Below are positions 35,921 through 45,745 of a stretch of 64,000 nt of DNA, one piece after another; position 1 is the first letter of the stretch, and each line of letters starts with the position of its first letter. The position numbers and the translations under genes were made by a program. The notes beneath the pieces are model-generated. The model was not told the origin of the DNA and did no database searches. It worked only from the letters and a program-made list of their open reading frames with translations. The stretch is taken from the NCBI RefSeq assembly GCF_001870205.1, contig NZ_CP017267.1, forward strand, positions 1,414,501 through 1,478,500, given 5' to 3'. The DNA comes from Vagococcus teuberi (lineage in GTDB: Bacteria > Bacillota > Bacilli > Lactobacillales > Vagococcaceae).

Positions 35921-37264
35921 ATGAGTTTTAAAAGTGGATTAGCGACAACTGTTGGTAAATCTTCACAATGGCTATTAAAAACGTTTTTCAAAGGTGGCAG
36001 TAGCTTGCCTGGAAAACTGGCTTTAAAAATAGATCCAACAATTCTTTCAAGTCTAGCAAAAGATTATGATGTGATTGTTGTGACTGGAACAAATGGAAAA
36101 ACGTTAACAACTGCGTTAACGGTTAATATATTAAAAGAGGAATTCGATTCTGTTGTTACGAATACAACAGGTGCTAATATGCTACAAGGAATTGTTTCTA
36201 CATTCCTTCAAGGAAAGAAAAACAAACATGGCAAAAACGTCGCTGTTTTAGAAATCGACGAAGCCAGTTTAAATAAAGTGACCGAATTTTTAACACCTGA
36301 GTTATTCTTATTTACCAATATTTTTCGTGATCAAATGGATCGCTATGGTGAAATTTACACGACTTATCAATTAATTGTTGATGGGGCGAAAAAAGCACCA
36401 AAAGCACCAATATTAATGAATGGTGATTTACCGATATTTAATTCGATTGATACAGTTAATCCACGTGAATATTATGGTTTTAGCCATAAAGATGACGAAG
36501 AACAAATGGCTCACTACAATACTGATGGTGTCCTTTGTCCTCACTGTCATCACATCCTTCACTATAAAATGATTACATATAGTAACTTAGGAGATTATTA
36601 TTGCCCTAATTGTGATTTCAAACGCCCTGAACTTAATGTCGCCTTAACTGACATTAAACACATGACTAATGTCTCTTCTACCTTTACGATTGATGAGCAT
36701 GACTACCAAATTGAAGTGGGTGGCATGTACAATATTTATAATGCTCTAGCAGCAACGGCTGTAGCGAAACATTATAATATTTCATCAGAAAAAATCAGAA
36801 AAGGTTTAGCGTACGACGAAAAAGTGTTTGGCCGTCAAGAAGTCATTGAGATTGGAGATAAAAAATGCACTCTTGTTTTAGTTAAAAACCCAGTTGGGCT
36901 AAATCAAGTGATTGATACGATGAAATTATCTCCTTACCCATTTTCACTAGCTGCACTACTGAATGCAAACTATGCTGACGGAATTGATGTCAGCTGGATT
37001 TGGGACAGTCAATTAGAAGAATTAGGTGAATTAGATATTCCTAAAGTCATCTCAGGTGGAGAACGTCAGAGTGATATGTCACTTCGATTAAAAGTAGCTG
37101 GCATTAACGAAGAAAATTTAGTTGAAACATCGTCACTTACACAAGTCATCGAAGAAATAAAATCAGCACCAACTGAACATGTTTATATTTTAGCCACATA
37201 CACTGCAGTATTAGGCTTAAGAAAAGAATTAATCCAACAAGGGTTTATCAAGGAGGAAGCCTAG
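35921..37264 (+). CDS. murT: Lipid II isoglutaminyl synthase subunit MurT
   Basis: With GatD amidates the alpha-carboxyl of D-glutamate in lipid II, a step in peptidoglycan maturation. The ~447-residue Mur-ligase-like protein has the ATP-binding loop '[14 protein letters not shown]', a zinc ribbon with CPHCHH and CPNC, and a C-terminal DUF1727 region ([18 protein letters not shown]). An ATG at 35915 lies too close to the AGGAGG; the ATG at 35921 has seven-base spacing. gatD follows two bases after the stop, giving the conserved murT-gatD operon. Confidence 0.95.
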   Translation: MSFKSGLATTVGKSSQWLLKTFFKGGSSLPGKLALKIDPTILSSLAKDYDVIVVTGTNGKTLTTALTVNILKEEFDSVVTNTTGANMLQGIVSTFLQGKKNKHGKNVAVLEIDEASLNKVTEFLTPELFLFTNIFRDQMDRYGEIYTTYQLIVDGAKKAPKAPILMNGDLPIFNSIDTVNPREYYGFSHKDDEEQMAHYNTDGVLCPHCHHILHYKMITYSNLGDYYCPNCDFKRPELNVALTDIKHMTNVSSTFTIDEHDYQIEVGGMYNIYNALAATAVAKHYNISSEKIRKGLAYDEKVFGRQEVIEIGDKKCTLVLVKNPVGLNQVIDTMKLSPYPFSLAALLNANYADGIDVSWIWDSQLEELGELDIPKVISGGERQSDMSLRLKVAGINEENLVETSSLTQVIEEIKSAPTEHVYILATYTAVLGLRKELIQQGFIKEEA

Positions 37265-37265
37265 T

Positions 37266-37952
37266 ATGACAAACTATCATTTAACATTTTGTCACCTGTA
37301 TGGAAATTTATTGAATACATATGGTGACAATGGTAACCTACTTTTATTAAACTACTATGCAAAAAAATTAGGCATTACAATTGATACTGAAATCATCAGC
37401 GTGTTTGAAGATTTTGATGAGACGAAATATGATTTTGTCTTTTTCGGTGGAGGTCAAGATTATGAACAAAAAATCGTTTCTGAAGACATACAAACAAAAA
37501 AAGACGCTATCACTCGTTACATTGAAAACGATGGTGTGATGCTTGCTATTTGTGGAGGGTTCCAATTATTAGGTGAGTATTACATCGGCGCTCATGGTGA
37601 AAAAATTGAAGGAATCTCCGCTCTTCCCCACTATACTCTTAGCCAGGATAATAACCGTTTTATCGGTGATATTGAAATTTATAATAAAGAATTTGACGAA
37701 ACATATTACGGCTTTGAAAATCATAATGGTATGACTTTTTTAGGAGAAGGTGAAAAACCTCTTGGAGAAGTTGTAAAAGGGTATGGAAACAATGGGAAAG
37801 ACAAAACTGAAGGGGTTATTTATAAAAATGTCATTGGATCATATTTTCACGGACCTTTATTAGCCAAAAATAAACAACTTGCACTTAGATTACTAAATAT
37901 GGCTATGAAAACAAAATACGAAAAAACCTTTAAACTGAAAGAGTTAAATTAG
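37266..37952 (+). CDS. gatD: Lipid II isoglutaminyl synthase glutaminase subunit GatD
   Basis: Class I glutamine amidotransferase supplying ammonia to MurT. The 228 residues have the catalytic cysteine at position 96 in '[15 protein letters not shown]' and the catalytic histidine in '[12 protein letters not shown]'. The N-terminus carries the family start '[19 protein letters not shown]'. It is directly coupled to murT. Its downstream side now abuts the left end of an ISL3-type element, which supplies a strong plus-strand terminator. Confidence 0.95.
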   Translation: MTNYHLTFCHLYGNLLNTYGDNGNLLLLNYYAKKLGITIDTEIISVFEDFDETKYDFVFFGGGQDYEQKIVSEDIQTKKDAITRYIENDGVMLAICGGFQLLGEYYIGAHGEKIEGISALPHYTLSQDNNRFIGDIEIYNKEFDETYYGFENHNGMTFLGEGEKPLGEVVKGYGNNGKDKTEGVIYKNVIGSYFHGPLLAKNKQLALRLLNMAMKTKYEKTFKLKELN

Positions 37953-38002
37953 AGCATAAAATACTGGCTCTTTGTCAAATAGGACTGATAAGTTAAATTG
38001 GT

Positions 38003-38048
38003 AAGATGATGATTGTGAGAGTAATCTCACAATCATCATCTTTTTTAG
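38003..38048 (+). terminator. Strong plus-strand terminator just inside the left IS end
   Basis: Perfect 18-bp stem (AAGATGATGATTGTGAGA and complement), four-base loop GTAA, followed by TTTTTT. It would stop readthrough from murT-gatD into the element and may now serve as the terminator of that operon. Confidence 0.85.
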
Positions 38049-39248
38049 TTATTTTATTTTTATAAGGACGTTTATCAAGAAAATCCTTATTCTCATATTG
38101 TGAAATGATTTAAATCCGTATGACATTCGTTTTAGTGTTTTTATATGAGTATTCTTGGCTTCAATTTTTCCATTGGAAAAATCATAAAGAAGGGCATTAC
38201 GAATACCTGTTTCATAGGTAAGTAAGTTCTCTTATTTGTCTTTAAATAGCTTATCTAAGTTATTAGGTAAGTTTTTTAACAGGTTAAAAAAAGATTGACC
38301 GTCTTTATGTCTAAAATGATACGTTAGTAGTTGGAAAATATCATAAGCCTCTTTTAGATTCGCAAAGAATGAGAGTAGTCGATCGATCATCATTGATTCC
38401 GTTAAAAGAGGGTACTTTGGAGAAGGGAAACTTCTCCAGGTTTTAAATTCAGAAATAGAGATATTTTGTTGATTTTTTAAAAGGAATTTCCAATTTGATT
38501 TCAGTTTATTAGCCTCTGATTTTTTCTTTTGGCGAATCAATACTTTCATTTCTCGTACCCTAAATTCATTAAAAGCAGCATTCATATCAGTGACTAAAAA
38601 CTTTACTTTTTTTCGTTCCTCCAAAGGCGTACGATTAAAATAAACAGTGAGTTTATTTAATGTCCGACTAGGTAGTATATCAACTAATTCTCCTGTTTTT
38701 CCATCGGCACAAATAAAGCTCATCTTATCTTCTCTACTAGCATGCGACTTGAATTCGTCTACCATCAGAACGTCAGGAAATCACTGGGGTTTAAGTTGAT
38801 GTGGTAATTGAGTTTCAACAGATTTAAGAACCCTTATAACAGTCGTTAAGGAGACTTGGCATAATTTAGCGATTAACGTCATAGATATTTTTTCAGTTAA
38901 AAGTTCTAAGATTTGCAAAGTAATAAACTTACTAATATGACAATTTTTTTCAACGATTGAGCATTGAGCAGTCCAATTATGGTTACAATTTTTACAATGG
39001 AAACGTTGTTTCTTTAGCTTTAAAATAGTAGGTAGGTTTTGATAAGGTAATAGACGAATAGTGACTTCTTTTTTCCCGTTTCTCACGACATTTGTCTTTC
39101 CATCACTATCAACAACGGCTGAGTGGCAATTTTTACAAGCCGAAGGCACAGGGAAATAAGTCCCTTTAATAATTAAAGTATTCCTTCCATTAATGTTAGC
39201 TTCTTCTGTACTAGTTAAATTCAAATGATTATCTGTTATTCTTAGCAT
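38049..39248 (-). pseudogene. ISL3-family transposase, two in-frame stop codons
   Basis: One reading frame of 400 codons runs across the element. The N-terminal part has a zinc ribbon (CKNC...CKNC) and a helix-turn-helix (ISMTLIAKLCQVSLTTVIRV). The middle has the DDE start (VLMVDEFKSHASRED) and 'VTDMNAAF'. The end has the typical 'NGKIEAKNTHIKTLKRMSYG' motif. It is broken by TGA at 38781-38783 and TAA at 38232-38234. There are no frameshifts, so decay is by point mutation. A functional transposase is not expected. Confidence 0.88.
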
Positions 39249-39352
39249 TTTTTGATATGATTATTCATGACATGTCGCCCTTTCTACCTAATGTTTTTGT
39301 TTGGTACTTAAATTTTACTAGATAGACGACATATTTTTAAATAAAATAAACT

Positions 39353-39393
39353 AAAAAGGGCTGATGAATCGAATTTTGATTCATCAGTCCTTT
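39353..39393 (-). terminator. Minus-strand terminator just inside the right IS end
   Basis: Stem CTGATGAATC / GATTCATCAG flanked by AAAGG/CCCTTT, followed on the minus strand by TTTTT. It would stop transcription entering the element from the right. Confidence 0.7.
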
Positions 39394-39525
39394 AAATTAT
39401 AGAGCCAACACTTTTTGTATTCTCTTTGATATAAATACCATTTTATTAGCATTTTTTTGACATTATATATATAATGAGTATTGTTATAACTTTAATAAGT
39501 TATGAAAGAATAGGAGTGAAAAAAA

Positions 39526-40644
39526 TTGAAAATTGGCGTACCAAAAGAAATTAAGAACAATGAAAATCGTGTTGCATTGACTCCTCCATTTGTAAAAATT
39601 TTAGTGGAGAACTCGCATGAAGTCTTCATACAAACTCAAGCAGGTGCAGGTGCTGGATTTGAAGACAGTGCTTATGAGGAAATGGGTGCAACCATCGTTC
39701 AAAATCAAGAAGATGTATGGGATGTAGACATGGTTTTAAAAGTTAAAGAACCGTTGGCATCTGAATATCATTTATTCAAACCTAATCAAATCTTATTCAC
39801 TTATCTACATTTAGCACCTAATAAAGAGTTAACTGATGCTTTATTGGCAAATAAAGTAACAGCGATAGCGTATGAATCAGTTCGTTTACCTGATGGATCT
39901 TTACCATTACTAACACCAATGTCGGAAATTGCAGGACGTATGGCTCCTCAAACGGGTGCTTACTTCCTAGAATCAATCAACCAAGGATCTGGTGTCTTAC
40001 TATCATCTGTTCCCGGGGTTGAAAAAGGTCAAATCGTTATTATAGGTGGTGGGGTCGCTGGTACAAATGCTGCAAAAATTGCAGTTGGATTAGGTGCAAA
40101 AGTCCGTGTTTTAGATATTAATCCAAAACGATTAGCAGAATTAGAGGATATTTTTGGTAATACTATTGAAACGGTTATTTCAAATTCACATAACATTGAA
40201 AAATCAGTTAAAATAGCTGATTTAGTAATTGGTGCTGTTTTAATTCCTGGACGAAAAGCTCCACGTTTAGTAACTGAGGATATGGTTAGACAAATGAAGC
40301 CTGGTTCAGTGATTATTGATATTGCCATTGACCAAGGTGGTATATTTGAAACAACTGACCATGTAACAAACCATGATGATCCAACATATATTAAACATGG
40401 TGTTGTTCACTACGCTGTTGCCAATATGCCTGGTGCAGTAGCTCGTACATCAACACTTGCTTTAACTAACAACACTTTACCTTATATTGTTAAATTAGCA
40501 AACAAGCCCTTGACAGATATTATAAAAACAGATATAGCCTTATTAAATGGTTTCAATACATATAACGGTGTATTAACTTCTAAAGAAGTGGCCGAAGATC
40601 AAAATCGTTTATCAGAGTACAAACCGATAACAAACCTATTATAA
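39526..40644 (+). CDS. ald: Alanine dehydrogenase
   Basis: NAD-dependent enzyme interconverting L-alanine and pyruvate plus ammonia. The 372 residues match the family length. The N-terminal signature '[17 protein letters not shown]', the substrate lysine in 'MVLKVKEPL', the catalytic histidine in 'FTYLHLAPN' and the Rossmann motif '[14 protein letters not shown]' are all present, as is '[18 protein letters not shown]'. The start is TTG, preceded by AGGAG at a spacing of about nine. It is monocistronic, with its promoter region next to the IS right end and a MITE-like hairpin downstream. Confidence 0.95.
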   Translation: MKIGVPKEIKNNENRVALTPPFVKILVENSHEVFIQTQAGAGAGFEDSAYEEMGATIVQNQEDVWDVDMVLKVKEPLASEYHLFKPNQILFTYLHLAPNKELTDALLANKVTAIAYESVRLPDGSLPLLTPMSEIAGRMAPQTGAYFLESINQGSGVLLSSVPGVEKGQIVIIGGGVAGTNAAKIAVGLGAKVRVLDINPKRLAELEDIFGNTIETVISNSHNIEKSVKIADLVIGAVLIPGRKAPRLVTEDMVRQMKPGSVIIDIAIDQGGIFETTDHVTNHDDPTYIKHGVVHYAVANMPGAVARTSTLALTNNTLPYIVKLANKPLTDIIKTDIALLNGFNTYNGVLTSKEVAEDQNRLSEYKPITNLL

Positions 40645-40650
40645 TAAGCA

Positions 40651-40778
40651 ACAGGGCCTGACACAAAAGTCTTAAAAAAAATACCATGAAATCACTTTCT
40701 TAAAACACTGATTTCATGGTACTTCTGTTTTTGAGTGATTCTCATTTAAAAAGTTACTTTTAGGCCAAGCTCTTTTTT
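40651..40778. repeat. MITE-like hairpin element, copy 2
   Basis: Diverged relative of 26132-26271: GGCCTGACACAAAAGTCTTAAAA on the left side (given here only as the match to copy 1), ACTTTTAGGCC on the right, with an inner hairpin TACCATGAAATCA / TGATTTCATGGTA. Located between convergent ald and manA, where it probably also ends both transcripts. Confidence 0.7.
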
Positions 40779-40782
40779 GATA

Positions 40783-41742
40783 CTATCTATTTTTCTTTCC
40801 AGGTTCTGAAGCAATGATATCTAAATCTCCTTCTAATGACCATGTATCTACTCCATTTGGTAAAATAAAGTGCATACCCTTAGAAATCTCATATGATTGC
40901 TCATCAAATTTTAAATAACCGAATCCATCTATCACACTAACTAGTGTATAAGGCGCATGAGACTGAATATCCAAAATACCATTAACATTCCACTCATATA
41001 CATTAAAGTAATCAGATTCTATAAAGGTAGTAATACTTGATTTATTTTCATTCAGTTGTGTAACAGCTATTTTAGGATCAACATGAGGAACTGTTGTTAC
41101 TTCAAGTGATTGTTGGATATGTAATTCACGAGTAATGCCATTATCATCTTCTCTATCGTAATCATACACGCGATATGTGGTATCACTACTTTGTTGAGTT
41201 TCCAAAATCATAATCCCACTACCTATCGCATGAATTGTTCCACTTGGCACATAGAAGAAATCTCCCTTTTTGACAGGAATACGTCTCAACAAATCATCCC
41301 ATTCACCAGAATCAATCATTCGTTTTAATTCATCCTTTGTTTTAGCATGATGACCATAAATAATCTCAGATCCTGGTTCAGCACTTATAATATACCAACA
41401 CTCAGTTTTTCCAAGCTCTCCTTCGTGACTTAATCCGTAAAAATCATCTGGATGAACTTGTACAGATAAATCATCTTCTGCATCTAAAATTTTAGTCAAT
41501 AATGGGAAAACTTTTTCCTTTGGATGACCGAATAATTCTGGATGTTTTTTCCATAAATCATCTAACTTTTCTCCACTGAATTCCCCATTTTCAATCGTAC
41601 AAACACCATGAGGATGCGCACTAATTGCCCAACATTCACCAATCGTTTTACTAGTTAATTCATAACCAAATTCTGTCGATAATTTTTCTCCACCCCAAAT
41701 TTTTTCTTGGAATACTGGTTTTAAAAATAATGGCTTTGTCAT
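40783..41742 (-). CDS. manA: Mannose-6-phosphate isomerase, class I
   Basis: Zinc enzyme converting mannose 6-phosphate to fructose 6-phosphate, linking mannose PTS uptake to glycolysis. The 319-residue cupin protein has the Bacillus-type short form, with metal-binding residues in 'LSVQVHPDDFYG' and 'GKTECWYII' and the later 'VPSGTIHAIGSGI'. It lies far from the mpt operon and appears to be a separate unit. All expected residues are present. Confidence 0.94.
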   Translation of the reverse strand: MTKPLFLKPVFQEKIWGGEKLSTEFGYELTSKTIGECWAISAHPHGVCTIENGEFSGEKLDDLWKKHPELFGHPKEKVFPLLTKILDAEDDLSVQVHPDDFYGLSHEGELGKTECWYIISAEPGSEIIYGHHAKTKDELKRMIDSGEWDDLLRRIPVKKGDFFYVPSGTIHAIGSGIMILETQQSSDTTYRVYDYDREDDNGITRELHIQQSLEVTTVPHVDPKIAVTQLNENKSSITTFIESDYFNVYEWNVNGILDIQSHAPYTLVSVIDGFGYLKFDEQSYEISKGMHFILPNGVDTWSLEGDLDIIASEPGKKNR

Positions 41743-41793
41743 CTTTTCCCTTCACCTCATCTTTATTGATAAAAATAGTATATCATTTCTTAT

Positions 41794-42816
41794 CTAATTC
41801 GTCTGTTCTTTTTGAAAAACCTCGATTAATTCATCACGTTTTCTTATGTAATCTTGTCTATTATCATAAGGATGAACTCTATTTGATAAAAAAATAAAAG
41901 CCTCTTGTTCTATAATATCTATCAACATAAAAGTACCCGTATAACCTGTATGATATAATATTGGATGTTTTTTTTCTAAATGATACCTTAAATCCCACCC
42001 TAAGGAACGAGACAGAGTAGCTGTTGGCGTGTAGTCTTGTAATAAACTTTCTATTGTTTCGGGTAAAAGCATCTTATCGCCAGATGGTAATGCCCCTTTA
42101 TTCAACATCATTTGAACAAACTTAAAGCTATCATCAATTGTACTAAATAAACCCGCACTACCACAGTGTTCTTTTAGTTGGTAGGCTTTTGGATCATGAA
42201 CCTCACCCTTTATGACTCCTCTTGTTTTAGTAACCTGAGTAGGTGCACATTTCGTTTTATCAATGTTTGTAAAGCCACTTGAAGTCATTCCTAATGGATG
42301 CAAGACCTTTTCAGTAAACAAATCATGTAAGTTTTGCTTATAATAGTCTTCCAACATAAATCCTATCAATAATGTGCCTGTATCAGTATACACTTTTTTC
42401 TTTCCTATAATTGATTTATTAACCGGTAAGCGTAAAATTGCTTGTTTAAGTTCTTCTCCTGATAACTCATCTCTATTTTCAATGTATCCATAAACGGCTG
42501 ACGTGTGTGTCAATAAATGTCGTAATGTCACACGTTCTTCATGCCATGATGGTAAATAGGTTTTAAATGGGGCATCAATGTCTAAAACATTTTTTTCGAT
42601 TAATTGCAAAACAAGTGTATTAGTCATCATGACTTTCGTAAGAGAAGCCATATCGTAAAGTGTGTCATGAGTTGCACTTATCTCTTCTGGCATCACTTCT
42701 TTAAAACCAATGACTCCTTTTTGTATATCACCTTGTTTTAAAAAAAGATAATTGGCTCCTGGTATGATCTTATCTTGATGCATCAACTCAATAGTAGCGA
42801 TAGTTTTTTCAAACAT
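41794..42816 (-). CDS. Serine hydrolase of the beta-lactamase (class C-like) family
   Basis: A 340-residue serine hydrolase/esterase. The nucleophile motif SxxK is in 'MASLTKVMMTN', the second motif is YTD in 'KKVYTDTGTLLIG' (an Asp in place of the usual Asn), and 'HTGYTGTFM' occupies the place of KTG. There is no signal peptide, so it is cytoplasmic and unlikely to act as a drug-resistance beta-lactamase. Relatives are esterases or D-aminopeptidases. The substrate is unknown. Confidence 0.8.
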   Translation of the reverse strand: MFEKTIATIELMHQDKIIPGANYLFLKQGDIQKGVIGFKEVMPEEISATHDTLYDMASLTKVMMTNTLVLQLIEKNVLDIDAPFKTYLPSWHEERVTLRHLLTHTSAVYGYIENRDELSGEELKQAILRLPVNKSIIGKKKVYTDTGTLLIGFMLEDYYKQNLHDLFTEKVLHPLGMTSSGFTNIDKTKCAPTQVTKTRGVIKGEVHDPKAYQLKEHCGSAGLFSTIDDSFKFVQMMLNKGALPSGDKMLLPETIESLLQDYTPTATLSRSLGWDLRYHLEKKHPILYHTGYTGTFMLIDIIEQEAFIFLSNRVHPYDNRQDYIRKRDELIEVFQKEQTN

Positions 42817-42834
42817 AATGTCTCCTTATTTAAG

Positions 42835-42886
42835 AAAAAAGCTGATAATAGCTAGTCAAATACTAGCAACTATTATCAGCTTTTAT
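42835..42886 (-). terminator. Terminator after the VOC-family gene
   Basis: GCTGATAATAG / CTATTATCAGC with an inner GCTAGT/ACTAGC pair and TTTTTTC on the minus strand. Confidence 0.85.
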
Positions 42887-43780
42887 TTATTTTTTATTTT
42901 CTTTTTTAAAAACGATGAACCATAAATGAATACCACTAGGATCGTACAATCCAATGATTCGTTTTCCTTTATTATAATAAAAATCACACCCGAGTGATTC
43001 TAGATTTTCTTTTAATAAAAGTAAATCATCCATTGTTGGTATATCAAATGTCACATGGTCTACTCCCAAATCCGTCTCATGGATAACTGGAGACACTCCA
43101 TTTGATTGAGCTTCATTAATTGCTAATTGGTGATGATAGTCATTCACAGAAAGCAAATGAGTTGAGCTAAAATCATCATCTTTAATTTTAAAGCCTAATT
43201 TTTCAGCATAGAACTTGTATACTTCTTCTAAATCAGAAACAGACAAGTGGACATGTCCCACTTTGGTTTCTTCTGGAACAGATGTATATTCTCCTTCTAC
43301 TCGATTTAAACGTTTCTGAATGTTCAATTCTTTGGTTACACCATCTATTTTACCATCTACCATTGGCCATTCATCTCTTGGCTTATCCCAACTGAACTCT
43401 AAACGATTATTCTCAGGATCACTGATATAAACAGATTCACAAAATCCATGGTCACTTTCGCCTTCAATTGGATAATTAATTAACATGAGATGTTTGATAA
43501 AACGAGCGAGGTCGTCTCTAGTTGGAAAAACAAACGATGTATGGTTTAATCCAGTCTGAGTATTTGAACCTTCAACGCCATCTGGTGTCGAAATCAATCC
43601 CAGCAATTTTCTTTTCTGACTACCAATACCTAAAATAGCCATATCATTTTCTTCATTAATCAAATCAAACCCAACAACTTGTTGGTAGAAACTTAACATT
43701 CTGTCAAAATCTTTTACTTTGATGGCAACAGAAGTCAATTTGGTGTTTGGATTTAATGAAAAGTTAACCATAATATTCAT
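42887..43780 (-). CDS. VOC (glyoxalase/dioxygenase) family protein, CatE-like
   Basis: A 297-residue protein of two vicinal-oxygen-chelate halves. Metal ligands are suggested by 'TGLNHTSFVFPT', 'DPENNRLEFSWD', 'KVGHVHLSVSDLEEVYKFY' and 'DLGVDHVTFDIPT' with 'DPSGIHLWFIV'. The arrangement resembles the extradiol dioxygenase CatE of Bacillus. Actual substrate is unknown. The start is ambiguous: the ATG at 43780 is two bases from GGGGG, whereas the ATG at 43771 lies 11 bases from it; the difference is three residues. Appears monocistronic. Confidence 0.8.
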   Translation of the reverse strand: MNIMVNFSLNPNTKLTSVAIKVKDFDRMLSFYQQVVGFDLINEENDMAILGIGSQKRKLLGLISTPDGVEGSNTQTGLNHTSFVFPTRDDLARFIKHLMLINYPIEGESDHGFCESVYISDPENNRLEFSWDKPRDEWPMVDGKIDGVTKELNIQKRLNRVEGEYTSVPEETKVGHVHLSVSDLEEVYKFYAEKLGFKIKDDDFSSTHLLSVNDYHHQLAINEAQSNGVSPVIHETDLGVDHVTFDIPTMDDLLLLKENLESLGCDFYYNKGKRIIGLYDPSGIHLWFIVFKKENKK

Positions 43781-43900
43781 TTCCCCCTAAATTTTAAAAA
43801 TCAATGTCTTTTCCCTTAACGTCACTTTACATTGTAACACCTTTTATCCAAGAAATTCCATTATTATATTCGAAAAATTAGATGAATATCATTTTAATTA

Positions 43901-45745
43901 TTAAATACTTACCCCTGTTGAAAATTGACTATTATACAATTCAGCATAGAAACCGGCTTTTTCAAGTAATTGATCATGATTTCCTGTTTCAACGATGTCC
44001 CCTTGATCCATCACAATAATGTTATCTGCATCACGAATCGTTGATAATCTATGAGCCACAACAAAACTTGTACGACCTTCTAATAATCTATCCATTGCTT
44101 CTTGTATCAATATTTCAGTTCTTGTATCAACACTAGAAGTTGCTTCATCCAAGATTAAAACATCTGGATTAACTAAAAAGGCACGTGCAATTGTGATTAA
44201 TTGTCTTTGTCCTTGAGAAATATTTGATGCGTCCTCGTTTAACACAGTATCATATCCTTCTGGCAAACGACGAACAAATTCGTCAACACGTGCTGCTTTG
44301 GCTGCACGGATAACATCTTCTTCACTAGCATCCATATTCCCATAACGAATATTGTCATAAATTGAGCCAGCAAATAACCATGTATCTTGTAGTACCATTG
44401 AAAAATGTGAGCGTAATGTTTCACGTTTAATATTACGAGTATCTTTTCCTTGATACAAAATCGCACCACCTGAGACATCATAAAAGCGTTCCAGTAAATT
44501 GATAATTGTTGTTTTACCAGCACCAGTTGGTCCTACAATGGCAACTTTTTGTCCCTTAAATACATCTAAATTAAAGTCTTTCATCAATAATTCACTATCA
44601 TCATAACCAAATGCCATATGTTGGAATGACACAACCGCGTCTGTTGGTGTAGCAAGTGAATTATCAACTGTTGTATCACTCATTTCCATTTCATCTAATA
44701 CATCAAAAATACGTTCAGCCGAAGCAATTGTTGATTGAATTGTATTTAACAGATTCGCCATTTGACTTAGAGGTTGAGCAAATTGGTTAGTGTATTGCAT
44801 AAAAGCTTGTACGTCCCCTAAAGGCATATATCCATTTGCTACTTGAATCCCACCTAATATAGCTATAAAGACATAACTAATATTTTTTACAAAGTTCATC
44901 AATGGCATAATAATCGCTGAAATAAACTGCGATTTCCAACCAGATTCATATAAATGTTGATTTTGAATTTCAAATACATCTATATTGTCTTTTTCATGAT
45001 TAAAACTTTTAACAACTGCATGTCCACTATAGCTTTCTTCAATCTGATTGTTTAATAAACCTAAACTCGCTTGTTGTTTGCCAAAATATCGTTGAGATTT
45101 TGGTGCAATAATCATTGTGATGATTAAACTTAGTGGCACTGTCAACGCTGCAACAATTGTTAACTTCCAGCTGATTGTTAACATCATCCACAGTACCCCG
45201 AAAAACATTAAAATACTTGTAACAAACTGAGTTAACGTTTGTTGAAGGGTTGTAGCAATATTATCCATGTCGTTAATCGCACGAGACATAATATCACCAT
45301 TTGAATGCGTGTCATAGTAAGAAACAGGGACACGTCCCATTTTTTCTTTAAATTCTTTTCTTAATTGATACACTGTTCGTTGAGAAATACGTGTCATAAT
45401 AAATTGTTGCATAAAACTGAAAATAGCTGATGCAATGTACATCGCTAATACAATCATTAATATGCTACCAATTTTATCAAAGTTAATATCTATTTTGCTT
45501 ACTTTAGCACCACTCATCATGGTTTCTTTTGCTTTCATTAGTCCAGTAAAAATTTCAGTTGTTGCCTCTCCTAATATTTTAGGAGTTCGAATTTGAAATA
45601 TAGTAGAGGCTGTTGCTAAAACAAACACTAAAAAAATTAAGTACCAACGCTTCATCATATATGACATTAAACGTTTAGTTGTTTTCCAAAAATTCTTTGG
45701 CTTTGCTTTTTTTCCTTTTACTCCACCAGGTCCGTGCTGTCTCAT
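43901..45745 (-). CDS. Heterodimeric multidrug ABC exporter, subunit with catalytic NBD
   Basis: Half-transporter of the EfrAB/LmrCD/BmrCD type. It has 614 residues, six membrane helices (residues ~35-340) and a nucleotide-binding domain with Walker A (GPTGAGKTT), signature 'ISQGQRQLI', Walker B 'VLILDEATSSVD' and H-loop 'VVAHRLSTI'. The catalytic Glu and His are both present, unlike in its partner. The N-terminus is a basic extension before the first helix. The ATG overlaps the stop of the partner gene by four bases. Drug export is inferred from family and from the TetR gene upstream. Confidence 0.9.
   Translation of the reverse strand: MRQHGPGGVKGKKAKPKNFWKTTKRLMSYMMKRWYLIFLVFVLATASTIFQIRTPKILGEATTEIFTGLMKAKETMMSGAKVSKIDINFDKIGSILMIVLAMYIASAIFSFMQQFIMTRISQRTVYQLRKEFKEKMGRVPVSYYDTHSNGDIMSRAINDMDNIATTLQQTLTQFVTSILMFFGVLWMMLTISWKLTIVAALTVPLSLIITMIIAPKSQRYFGKQQASLGLLNNQIEESYSGHAVVKSFNHEKDNIDVFEIQNQHLYESGWKSQFISAIIMPLMNFVKNISYVFIAILGGIQVANGYMPLGDVQAFMQYTNQFAQPLSQMANLLNTIQSTIASAERIFDVLDEMEMSDTTVDNSLATPTDAVVSFQHMAFGYDDSELLMKDFNLDVFKGQKVAIVGPTGAGKTTIINLLERFYDVSGGAILYQGKDTRNIKRETLRSHFSMVLQDTWLFAGSIYDNIRYGNMDASEEDVIRAAKAARVDEFVRRLPEGYDTVLNEDASNISQGQRQLITIARAFLVNPDVLILDEATSSVDTRTEILIQEAMDRLLEGRTSFVVAHRLSTIRDADNIIVMDQGDIVETGNHDQLLEKAGFYAELYNSQFSTGVSI

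Larger units (their letters stand above)
37966..39406. mobile_element. ISL3-family insertion sequence, decayed
   Basis: About 1.44 kb bounded by imperfect inverted repeats beginning GGCTCT and sharing AGGACTGAT 16 bases in (left 37966, right end 39406). The left end GGCTCTTTGTCAAAT is typical of ISL3-family elements of lactic acid bacteria. I found no convincing 8-bp target duplication (left flank AAAATACT, right flank AACACTTT), which with the broken transposase indicates an old, immobile copy. It lies between gatD and ald. Confidence 0.8.

Noticed and set aside
38232-38765. Independent gene for the middle part of the ISL3 transposase
   Set aside because: It is in frame with sequence before and after; only stop codons at 38781 and 38232 isolate it, so it is part of one pseudogene.
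39456-39475. TTGACA followed by TATATATATAAT as an ald promoter
   Set aside because: The two boxes are only about 7-9 bases apart, far from the 17 needed; a promoter is likely nearby but I cannot place it.
41794-42816. Beta-lactamase conferring drug resistance
   Set aside because: No signal peptide, and the YxN and KTG motifs are altered; it fits cytoplasmic esterase-like members of the family better.
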